64,000 bases of DNA from Chondrus crispus (Eukaryota > Rhodophyta > Florideophyceae > Gigartinales > Gigartinaceae), in NCBI RefSeq assembly GCF_000350225.1, contig NW_005179109.1, positions 1-64,000 of the forward strand. The letters are read 5' to 3'. Below the pieces are notes generated by a model that was given only the letters and a program-made list of their open reading frames with translations, was not told where the DNA came from and did not search any database. Shown in pieces: positions 20,300-28,796 of the stretch (within the stretch, counting starts at the first letter, position 1; each line of letters starts with the position of its first letter). Position numbers and translations under genes: made by a program.

Positions 20300-22027
20300 G
20301 GGCCGGCTTCGCCCGCCGACTGCCGGAGGAGATTGCGCATTTCGGGCCGCGTCTCTATCTGGTAGTGGTAGTCCCTGTACGCCGTGAACATTCGTTGTTC
20401 CGGGGACAGGAACTGGCACGCGTACATGGCGTGACTGTACGTACGCCATAGCCAACACTTGTACGCGCTGCCATCTCCCGAGGCGAAGATCGCCGCTTCG
20501 CGTGCCTCCTCATCGGTGAGGCAGGGCAGGCGAGGAGGAGCGACTCCTCCATCTCGATTCGAGATATATAACTCGGCGACCCGGCGGTCCGTACCACTCG
20601 TCACCCTCGAGGTGTGCGGGAACGCAATCGCGAAGCTTCCTGTCGATCTGGTTGATGCTGGCGTGGGAGGTCGGCTTCCCACGGGCTTGCGGCCTCGCGC
20701 ATTGAAGACAGGGTCGGCCTGCCACTCATCCCCTCCTATGTGGAGGGATGCCGCAGGCGAACTTGTCGCATACGGCCTCGGGGTTCGATTCCCCCTCGCT
20801 GCCGGTTTCGGATCCGGCAGCGACAAACCGCGCCGAGCGAGGCACGTTGTGCCACCCGCCTTCGCGATGCGGCGGATCGTTGGACGGTCTGTCTTCTGTT
20901 GTCCGGGCAATGGTTGGACGGTCTCATCCACTGCGGCCCGAGTCGCAGGTGCTAGTCCGCGTACGAATTTGTGTAGAATACGGAAGTCTACTGGACCGGG
21001 GGCGCGGTGAGATCCACTAGCGGGTAGCCGCCCCAGCGAGGATCGACGGCGAACATAGGTTCCCCAGATCCGCGAGCGGCTCCTCCTCGGTCCGGGGCGT
21101 CCGCGTACGATACGCGTGTCATCTGCCACATGCGGCAGGGCTTGGGTCTCGGACGCAAAATTTCCGTCCGACTTGGGGCTTCGCTGCCCCGTGACCCAAC
21201 TGGTGTCGGAACCAGTCGGGCTCCCTTCTGGCGCGTCGGGCGCGTTCGGAGGTACAGTGGCACCAGGCCCTTTCGGGGGGGGCTCCGGGTGACCTTTCGG
21301 CCGATACCTGTTCCATCTTACGAACGCGCCTGACGGGGTAACGGGTAGCGTACGGACGTGTACCGGACCGGGGTGCGCGGTGAGGTTCCACCGGCGGGTA
21401 GCCGCTCCAGCGAGGATCGACGGAGAACAGAGGTTCTCCGGATCCGCGAGCGGCTCCTCCACGGCCCGGGTTGGTACGGTACAGAACCCGTCCAGCCTGC
21501 CACATGCTTCCGGGGGCATGTGTCAGGGCTTAGGACTAAGACGCGGCTTGCGCGTCCATCGTTAGTCCTCGTTCTCCTGCGCCACGACTGGTGACGGCAT
21601 CAGTCGGGTGTTGACTTTTTGCGGCGGCAGCGGTCGGAGGTACGGAACCACCGGGCCCTCTCGTTGAGGCGCCGGGTAGCCTTGCGGCCATGATCCGTTC
21701 CAGGTCACGGGCACGCTGCCGCGTGGACTCTAACTCAGCGGTCAGGTGCTCGAATGCACCTAGTTGCTCCGCCGAGGGGAGCGGAGCTCGTCCATGCGGC
21801 GCGAGTAGACGGCATCCATCACGTTGATTCGCAGGGAAGTACGGACTTCCTCGATGTAGTCCACGATGTGTTCGTACATCGCCGCCGCTTGTCCTTCGGG
21901 GACTGGGACGACGGTTCGCGGTTTCGAGGACCTGCGTCTCTGACGTCCAACGGGGCTGATGGAACTTGCATAGCGGCCGCCCGCATATCCGCCGGTGCGG
22001 AGCGGATCGAGGCTCCGTACTCCTCAC
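20300..22027 (-). pseudogene. Gag-like region of the chromodomain element (remnant)
   Basis: It lies just inside the 5' LTR on the minus strand, where Gag belongs. A stretch around 21660-21790 reads as a coiled-coil-like EHLTAELESTRQRARDLERI. A conserved-looking C-terminal part (AYKCWLWRTYSHAMYACQFL, MFTAYRDYHYQIETRPEMR) is near 20350-20480. I see no zinc knuckle. A local tandem duplication of ~370 bp (around 21012 and 21385) is included. Assignment as Gag rests on position more than on motif. Confidence 0.5.
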
Positions 22028-22108
22028 TCATCTCAACGCGTACGGACGCGGAGGAAAACAACTACCTTCCCAGAATGATCTTCGGAGTCTTCTAGGTCGG
22101 GAGACCAC

Positions 22109-22755
22109 TGTAGTATAAACACCCCCAACGGAGGGGGGTGTATACTCAGTTCTTGCGGAGACCCCGATAGGAGAAGGGAAGCAACCTCAGCTAACGGAAC
22201 CGCGAAGCGGGCGCGGGTAGCGTGGTGGTAGAGCGGGTTCGGACGGGGACGCGCGCACGGGCGGGTCGATCTACGCCTCGACGCCCTGGGGCAGCGCTGG
22301 GTTACGTACCAGCGCTGACGGGCGGAGGCGGATCTTGGCTCGCTCGTGTGCTCGCGCGTCCCCTGCTCGCTCGGCTCCTAACTAGATACGGGCTATTGTA
22401 GACAGCCCGATCTAGAATAAGCCGGGCGAGCTTGACCAAAGGCGTAGGTTCTGGACAAGCTCGTGCTTGTCGCCCCCCTGCCGCCGTCGGTCCGCTCATA
22501 TTTAATGTACATAGTAGTCTATCATAAATCTACAGTAGTGCCGACCAGCCGGCACTGTAACGCTGTCAGCCGTCGGGGCTGACAGTACACGTGTACATTG
22601 CGTATAGTACACGTGTGTGCGTGTGTGCGCGCGTCCCCGTACACGTGGGATACACGCGGACACATGTGGCAGCGCCGTAGAGCGTCGGGCTCTACGGTAG
22701 CTGATCCCATCCTGATCTAATCTAAACTACAGCCCCAAGGGGGGGTTATACCACA
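22109..22755 (-). repeat. LTR family A, 5' LTR of the chromodomain element
   Basis: A direct repeat of 13338-13986 with roughly a dozen differences. It begins TGTAGTATAAACACCCCC and ends GGGGGGTTATACCACA on the + strand. Confidence 0.9.
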
Positions 22756-22957
22756 CAGTGCTTGACCTGCTCTCAAAGTTGCTCGATTTTGATCTTTCCA
22801 AGAGACTTTCCGCCGCAGAAGTACTGCATCATCCCTATTTCAAAGAGCTCAACGAGAACGTTTCTGAGCTTCCCTGCTGGCCAATACCGAATAATGAGTT
22901 TACATACGAGCGTCAACAGCATACTCGGGAAGCCATGCGCAAGCTCTTTCTCGAATA

Positions 22958-23692
22958 AATTCTCTTGTACCATCTCGAGCGTTCCAAGTAGTATCTACAA
23001 GGCCCTGACAGGCAGTACGGGTTTGACATACCCAGCCAAGCGGATACATTTGCAAACCCGATGCGTAGTTAAATGAAAGTATTGTGCAGCGCAAGACGAC
23101 ATCAATGCCTAAGCAATAATTCAAGCCGATTAAAGACTCTTATTTAGCAAAGCGCGAAGCGGAGCGGAAGAAGACCGCGGGCAAAGGTGGCGATGAGGAT
23201 GGTAAGAACACAACAATGACCGATGTGTCAACTTTGCCATCTGGTGGACTTCCCAAAGGATCATCAGCAAGCTAGTAAGGGGGCCCTTCTCGTACTACGG
23301 ATGCGAATTACAATGCTCATACGTCGTCTTAGACGAAGATCCGTTTGGGGTCGGGGCTGTAAACAGGCAGGAGGACATGGGCATGGTGCGTGTAAATTCT
23401 GTAGGTGTGACTCAAGGAAGTACCGCGCTTCCCGTTTTCCTGTCAGAAAACGCTACACTGAAAGGTCTTTTGCCAAGTCTTCCCATATGAAGCTTACACT
23501 TTTGTAGAGCATTGCTCGTGAAAAAGCAGGTTCATATGGGTCATATTTTGCTTCGATCACCTCTGCCTGGGTGTAGAAGTGTAGATTATCCACATATGAT
23601 ATGAACGATAAACATAATCCTTTCGTCAGAGTTGGTTCAATGCTTTATGTCATGTCTATTCATATCTATCGTCATGGCTGTCAGCTGTGTTC
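22958..23692. other. Spacer between kinase end and second Harbinger gene
   Basis: It contains a short Lys/Glu/Gly-rich frame near 23130-23275 (LAKREAERKKTAGKGGDEDG) and an open stretch near 23240-23510, neither with a recognisable domain. No RNA gene is seen. Confidence 0.4.
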
Positions 23693-24930
23693 TCACTGCC
23701 GTTTACAGGACCAGTGCGCAGCGCAATGTTCGCTTTCATGTCCGCGAGCTTCGTCTTCCGTCTTCCGATACATTTGCATCAGCTCCAAGCGGTCTCTGAT
23801 GTCCTCTGCGGTCTCGCCGAGAAGAGCAGTACCACAAGCTAGAATCATGTTTGTATCAGCGAGCATCGCAGTACGTAGTACTCTCGCGTCCGCCTTGATT
23901 TCCATAGAAGCGGCTATTCTCTTGTCAATTGCCGTTCGCTGCTGCTGTTGCAGCTGATTCGATCGGCCGGTCTTTGCCGCCTTGCGCCCAATTGGAGTTA
24001 AATATCGTTTGCGCTTCCTTCCTGTGCTTCCTGCCCGATCACTCTCGACCCTTCCAATCCATCAGCGTTCCCGAGCACACCGCTACCCTCCGTATCTTCC
24101 TCAACGGCTTCGCAGCTTCGTCCGCTGCAGCGACTGCCTTTGTCCGCCTCCAATATGATGCCACAATCAAGCCTGACATTCGATTTAGTCGAAGAATTCG
24201 TACCTACTCGACTCGGCCCACTGTCAAGGGAAGGTGGACTAGGGGAAGAGTTGAACACTTCCGGGCTGTCCGCTGCCGTTCCTTCCATATAAAACTTTGG
24301 CAACTCTTGTAGCACCACAAAGGAGTCGTACGTTGGCCATTGCTTACGCGGAAGGTCGTCAATAAACCTGTATTCCATTTTTTCAGTCCGCCCCATATGG
24401 ATGGCACAACCAATCGCATGTATTTGCGTTCGCTTGACGGATCCTGTTGGCTTGATGCATGAACGCGTCCCAGAGCAACTCTGTACCGCTGTACCCGTTT
24501 CAAAAATTCCGAAACTGCTTCTTGATTAGCTTGAAGTTGTACTTGCATTTTCCATCTTCGTTGATGCAGAGTGAGGCGATTTAGCGACCATGGTAGTCGG
24601 CGTTGCGCGGGTTCAGCAGTACAAACTTGTCCGCTGTAGTCCTCGAGAAGCGTGAACCTGTCTGATCCACGCCCGCAATGGGATCGTTCGTTGCAAAGAG
24701 CCACGCGTCGTATAGATGAGGGCATTCAATTGACGTCCAATTGCGCCCGCGGCCCATGATTCTTGATCGAAATCATGCACCTCTGTATGCGCGGTATACT
24801 GGCACAGATAGTACTTGATGATGTGCTTTGACCACACTACTAGAGGACACGAAAGGCTGATGTATGAATACCATGGCGTCGCGCCATGGTGTTGGCGCAC
24901 ATCGATACGCCTGGATGAAAGCGCGCGACA
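23693..24930 (-). pseudogene. Second Harbinger gene, NAM-associated / Myb-like family, broken
   Basis: Read on the minus strand. An N-terminal region near 24500-24725 (RLPWSLNRLTLHQRRWK) resembles the trihelix/Myb-like block of Harbinger second proteins, after which a linker follows. The clearest mark is near 23930-24010: KRKRYLTPIGRKAAK followed by a Gln-rich basic stretch and IKADARVLRTAMLADTNMIL, typical of the NAM-associated C-terminal family that accompanies plant and algal Harbinger transposases. The pieces lie in more than one frame, so it is broken. Known role in the family: DNA binding and nuclear import of the transposase. The 5' end is not certain. Confidence 0.65.
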
Positions 24931-25019
24931 CGCCTGCAGAAGAGTTTCGGTTAGCCTTCCCGCGAAGAGGGGGCACAGTTGGGTGGAATTCGGCTGACAC
25001 GCCTGGCACGTGGCGTTCT

Positions 25020-25187
25020 ATATGGGAATCTATTCATCGAATAGAACGTTTTTGGAATCTATCGGCGCTCGGATAGATTCCGAAATGATTCTATTCGATT
25101 TTGGAAAGCGATAGAATTGCGCGGTGGGGTTGAAAATCGTGACGGGAAATTCTATTGATCAAATAGATGTGCGCAGTGGGGTTGCTC
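25020..25187 (-). repeat. Right Harbinger terminal and subterminal repeats
   Basis: From 25187 reading leftward on the minus strand: GAGCAACCCCACTGCGC, then CTATTTGATCAATAGAAT, and within ~150 bp about eight GAATAGATTC-like motifs in both orientations, matching the left end. The border with arm B is the trinucleotide at 25188-25190. Confidence 0.65.
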
Positions 25188-25580
25188 TTAGGGATATGAG
25201 ACCAGCTTCTCTTCAAAACAATATATTAAATCGAAACTTTATAAAGCCAGTTTGGACGCCTTTTCTTTAACGTACATGCGCTCGGCAATAACATCTTGCA
25301 AAACATTGGGATAGAAGTTTTCAATACACAGAAAGACTAAGAATCGTGTGAAGCTTCAAAAACCGGCTGGCATTTTAAACAGGCGTTTTGGTTTTGAAGG
25401 TATCAATATATAACGTTTTGAGGTTGGTCAAAAAGGCTTTTTTAGGCATTCTAAAAATGACTGCAAAAGACGGGGAGATCTCACCAAAGTCCACCCTTCC
25501 GCAACGCAGAAGTCAACTGCAGTGGCGAGAGTATCTTTTTCCTTCTTGTTGAGCAAGCACAAGTCGAGAAAAATCAAATT

Positions 25581-25610
25581 GACAAGTGACCTCATATGAG
25601 GTCACTTGTC
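25581..25610. repeat. Perfect 30-bp palindrome, arm B copy
   Basis: Identical to 3031-3060. It lies downstream of the minus-strand gene at 25696-26145. Confidence 0.85.
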
Positions 25611-25695
25611 GTCTAGACACTAGGAGTTGAGCATCAAAACCACAGATTCAAGAACCCAAAACAGAGGAAAGCAAGACTAACTTGGTGTTCCGAGA

Positions 25696-26145
25696 CTACG
25701 TGCTCAGCGATCTAGTGCTTGAAGATTCCGTGAACCGGCGGTAGAAGGAAGAACGGGTCTCCTCGACAGCGGAAGACATGCGTCTGCCTTCGTCCTCCGC
25801 CGTCGTCGAATGCGCGACAGCCAGGGGAAGGACGTGATTGTCAAGCAAGGGTGAGGGGGGAACATGGTCGGTAAGACAGTTGCAGCACCAATCAATGACC
25901 CATCGGACGAGGTAGAATAAGTTGACAATAACGACCGTACACAAGGCGAGAAAGGAGTAGGTGGATTCCCACGGAAGGTCATTGTTGGGGTCGGAAGTTG
26001 GTAGGGGTGATACGCTACCAGGTGCGGGAAGGGGCAGCGGTATGGCTTTGGAAGAGTGTGCGATGAGCGAGAGTGTGAGGGTTGAGACAATGAGAACAGA
26101 GGAGCAGACGAGGCGGCAGGAGGTGGGGAGGGAGGGGTCGAACAT
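25696..26145 (-). CDS. Small two-segment membrane protein, copy B (149 aa)
   Basis: Same protein as 2496-2945, read from the ATG at 26145 on the minus strand. Both copies are intact and identical in sequence, so either may be expressed. Family not recognised. Confidence 0.5.
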   Translation of the reverse strand: MFDPSLPTSCRLVCSSVLIVSTLTLSLIAHSSKAIPLPLPAPGSVSPLPTSDPNNDLPWESTYSFLALCTVVIVNLFYLVRWVIDWCCNCLTDHVPPSPLLDNHVLPLAVAHSTTAEDEGRRMSSAVEETRSSFYRRFTESSSTRSLST

Positions 26146-26798
26146 GGCAACCAAGGCTTGTGTTCAGTCAATGGGCCTCGACAGTTGTCAGTTGAGGTTG
26201 AACGAGGGGGATCGATAGCAGAGGTGACCGGTTAGGGATGGGAAAAGAAGGAATCAATTCATCTCCGCCATGGTTGGTATGTGCGCCTGTGCTAGTAGGA
26301 TGCACTCTTATAGTGAGTGGTGCATCGGGCACTTGCCCTTTCATCTGTCAGGCTGACCCTATCTTACCTTTCACTTTTCCTTCTTTCTTCCATCATGGCG
26401 GTGTCTGCTAGAGTATGATGAAGTGAGAAAAAAATTACCTCCATGGGCAAGAAGGCGAAATGTGGAAATAGAAGTCTTTTGAGAATTGAAGGATTGTGCT
26501 TGCCTCGCTGGCCTCATCTCACATCTGTCAGGCTGACACTCTCTTACCCCTCAGTACCTTGCATTCCGTCATGCCCGTGTGTGCTATAGTAAAGTTTACT
26601 GCATGATGAGGTGAGAAAAAAACTACCCCTGACAAGGAGGCAAAATGTAGGAATGCTTGCCTCGCTGGCCAATGGCGAATCTGCAATTGGAGCCCTGGGC
26701 TTATTGCGCGTCGGTACTGTACAAGACGCGCCGTGTGCCTTCAATACAGTTTCGAGACCGCTCGACTCATCCGGAAAATTGTACACGTCGATGCCTTA

Positions 26799-27008
26799 GG
26801 GTGTGTCTTAACATGCCCCGTTTTGCTGTGGTTCGCTTTGCTTTGCTCAAAGAAGTGATTTGGCGTGCTATGAGTGGCTCCTACGTTTTAATTTATGTGT
26901 TTAAGAAAAGCAACGGCTTAAGAAGCATACGGTATTTGTTAAGAATTTAAAAGTATTCCTGGCAAAACCGGGCAAGGCAAGCAAAAACCAGCCTGTTAAG
27001 ACACGCCC
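26799..27008. mobile_element. 210-bp MITE, arm B copy
   Basis: Mirror of 1633-1842, with GGGTGTGTCTTAACA and TGTTAAGACACGCCC ends. It was duplicated with the arm, not independently inserted. Confidence 0.8.
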
Positions 27009-27437
27009 TTACTTACACCACACCGGTCGACCCTGTGTGACAGTCCAAGCAATTGCTTTTAAGAAAACCCCTCCCTTACCTTGCCTATACTCCTTCACGT
27101 ACTGTACCTTTAAAAACACATACCTCTAAAGTGAACAAATCCCATCCCATTAATAGAACCCTTCTCCAGACCCTCAGAAGTGCCTGTTCCATACATGCCC
27201 CCGTTTCCGGTCGGCCTCGAACAAACCGTCAAACAATTCCTCCGAAGGAAGAACTGCACACTCTTCAATCCAATCTCGACACCAGCACACTAAATGACAC
27301 AATTGAGTCATATTTCCAACAAATGCCCTGCTAATCCGAAACAAGTCTCTCTTTAAACCAATCCCTCCTCTCCTTCTTTCATCATTACAGGTCGCACTGA
27401 CCTTCATTTTCGGGAAGAATCTAAGTATGTGTTTCGG

Positions 27438-28082
27438 TCATTTTCCCTCACTTTTGAATAGACTTGGTCTATTAGTCGCGAGAAGACGTCGCCCAATCTC
27501 CGCGCCGCCCCTAACCTCCCATAATTTATCTCTTTGTACTGTATTGCACAGCAAAGTCTGCCTTCGGCAGGCTGTCGGAGCATCGGCACGCACCGCAGCT
27601 CCATCTGATCCAACGGTCACTCGGCTTGTTGACAACGCTGTCGCTTGACTCTCTACACCCTTCCCCGCACACAATTCCTCTCCCCATACCCCGGTTGTCA
27701 ACTGAGCGCCCTGCAGTGGAACAGCAAGCATTGCTGGTTGAAACTCGTCTTGCTGGAATTGTGAATGGCTTGCAGCTTTTTGCATGTTACAATGCACCTT
27801 AAAAGCCGTCAAACCGCTGCACATTCGCGTGTAGCACAATGTGTTGCAACATGGTGCAAGAGCCGCACTTCGCGCTGCAAAATCAAACAAAAGGATGTGC
27901 AAAATCAGCGTAAGTAGATGCATTCCAACAGTTGCGGGCGGAAACAGTCTCGCTTTCGTATTCAGTGCCTTTTGGAAGTTTGTGTCGTTCCAAGAAGATC
28001 CTTGCTGGCACGCTGGCACGCTACCTCGACTATGATGTAGCATGTGACTCGAGCCGCTGAATCGCAAAGCACAGGAGTTCAT
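27438..28082 (-). CDS. Hypothetical ORF in arm B (214 aa), doubtful
   Basis: Mirror of 559-1203; the same reservations apply, because it begins within an interspersed repeat. Confidence 0.2.
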   Translation of the reverse strand: MNSCALRFSGSSHMLHHSRGSVPACQQGSSWNDTNFQKALNTKARLFPPATVGMHLLTLILHILLFDFAARSAALAPCCNTLCYTRMCSGLTAFKVHCNMQKAASHSQFQQDEFQPAMLAVPLQGAQLTTGVWGEELCAGKGVESQATALSTSRVTVGSDGAAVRADAPTACRRQTLLCNTVQRDKLWEVRGGAEIGRRLLATNRPSLFKSEGK

Positions 28083-28270
28083 CTCAGATATCTACAGTAT
28101 GTACAGTACTGTAGATGTGCCATAGGCAAAATATACGCCAGGTATTCATTATAGTGTAATGTTTCGTGAGTGATGCTCATCACAAATGAGAGAAGGAAGA
28201 TGTGGAATTGATTTTGATTCGAGCATAAGATGCTCTCGGTTATCCCCAAGTTTCCAAGAGCGTTGTGAGC

Positions 28271-28612
28271 ATGAACGGCTCTCAGGTTATCGATAAGAGG
28301 GGAAGGCCGGATATAAAACAATGTCTAGATGTGCACGGGGCTCACAAGTTTCTGCTTGTGTTCGCACGTGGTGACTTGTGTGACGACAACAGTATCACTA
28401 TAGAAAACGATCGAGCGGATATGTGTCACAAGAATATGGGGAGCTCGAGAATTGACATCTCACTTTCCGACCATGATGACGTTGTAGACTCAGATATACA
28501 ATCTGAGAGAGGCGCAAATCGGCATGGACGCATTTTGGTGTGCCAAAAGCATTCATCAGAGTATGGCCCCGCTTTCGAATTCGCTGACTTGTGCAAGTAT
28601 GTGTCGTCGTAA
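28271..28612 (+). CDS. Small conserved hypothetical protein, copy B (113 aa)
   Basis: ATG at 28271, 113 residues, with the same sequence as copy A. It is tail-to-tail with the LARP gene (28797-30533), about 185 bp apart. This arrangement is repeated in copy C. The core GDLCDDNSITIE..ADMCHKNMGSSRIDI is retained in all three. No known domain is seen. The evidence for coding is frame preservation between diverged copies. Confidence 0.42.
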   Translation: MNGSQVIDKRGRPDIKQCLDVHGAHKFLLVFARGDLCDDNSITIENDRADMCHKNMGSSRIDISLSDHDDVVDSDIQSERGANRHGRILVCQKHSSEYGPAFEFADLCKYVSS

Positions 28613-28796
28613 GAAGATCTTGACTGGCACGCTGGCACGCTACCTCGACGATGCCGTAGCATGTGACTCAAGCCGCCCCTACGGGAGAGTTGTGCAGGAT
28701 GTCTATGTTGTTTTCGAGTTCAATGCAAGATACAACTAACTTATCCTTAGCCCTGACTTCTGCTGCTCTTTTATTGGTCCAAACTGCAAGTCCATC

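Larger units (their letters stand above)
13338..22755 (-). mobile_element. Ty3-like chromodomain LTR element, non-autonomous remnant (9.4 kb)
   Basis: Two direct repeats of ~648 bp (13338-13986 and 22109-22755, about 98% alike) with TG..CA ends bound the element. The flanking duplication is TAGTG (13333-13337) and CAGTG (22756-22760), and the kinase frame reads on across it. On the minus strand a purine tract (TTGAGGGGGGGTCG) abuts the 3' LTR, and a primer-site-like GTGGTCTCCCGACC follows the 5' LTR. The interior holds a Gag-like region, an integrase tail with chromodomain, a long GC-rich segment with a hairpin array, and a nested solo LTR. I find no protease, RT, RNase H or integrase core. 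It is older than the two copia elements, judging from LTR divergence. Confidence 0.88.
12044..22957 (+). pseudogene. MAP-kinase (CMGC) gene fragment, broken
   Basis: Four kinase pieces lie in order on the + strand. 12044-12274 gives the N-lobe start (YSVLQIIGGCSGVVCSAVDN, TGKPVAV). 12953-13160 continues with HENIVKML, then MPTDMNHLIR and FARQILRGLAFMHNNN. 13160-13337 gives PLFPGKNAIDQLSLMIEVLG and SPFSDLYPHAQPIV. 22756-22957 gives LDLLSKLLDFDLSKR, LHHPYF and a terminal MRKLFLE-stop. The gaps are a solo LTR (TSD GCGGG) and the 9.4-kb LTR element. HRD, DFG, the TxY loop and APE are all missing between HNNN and PLFPG. The ATP-binding Lys is Asn (VAVN), the Gly loop is degenerate, a TAA follows SEKAIG and a frame change precedes MPTDMN. 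It cannot encode an active kinase. It lies between the two Harbinger genes. Confidence 0.9.
8236..25187. mobile_element. PIF/Harbinger DNA transposon with nested insertions and a MAP-kinase fragment
   Basis: The two ends read inward as similar inverted repeats: GAGCAGTACCACCGCG at 8236 and GAGCAACCCCACTGCGC from 25187 on the minus strand. Both continue into CTATTT..AATAGAAT. Inside are a Harbinger transposase remnant reading right from the left end and a second-gene remnant of GRKAAK type reading left from the right end, a two-gene layout usual for PIF/Harbinger. A degenerate MAP kinase lies between them. Removing four LTR insertions (8801-9438, 10822-11532, 12275-12952, 13338-22755) and their duplications leaves roughly 5.5 kb. 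The flanks are TAA on the left and TTA on the right, that is, inverted rather than direct. Treating 8236 and 25187 as ends of one element is inference. Confidence 0.75.
25188..28641. repeat. Inverted-repeat arm B, outer segment (pairs with arm A)
   Basis: Reverse complement of 1-3431 plus 8214-8235. It holds the empty copia site near 25205-25220, where TTTTGAAGAGAAGCTGG corresponds to the GAAAA target. It carries mirror copies of the palindrome (25581-25610), the small membrane protein, the tandem duplication, the MITE and the small conserved ORF. Confidence 0.93.

Noticed and set aside
20745-20815. GGGGTTCGATTCCCC, resembling a tRNA T-arm
   Set aside because: No matching acceptor, D or anticodon arm at the right spacing, and it lies within the coding-like Gag region of an LTR element on the other strand.
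13338-22755. Reading the two 648-bp repeats as independent MITEs with TIR-like ends
   Set aside because: They are direct repeats with TG..CA ends. Their outer flanks form one target duplication and the kinase frame continues across it, and a purine tract adjoins one of them. An LTR pair explains all of this better.
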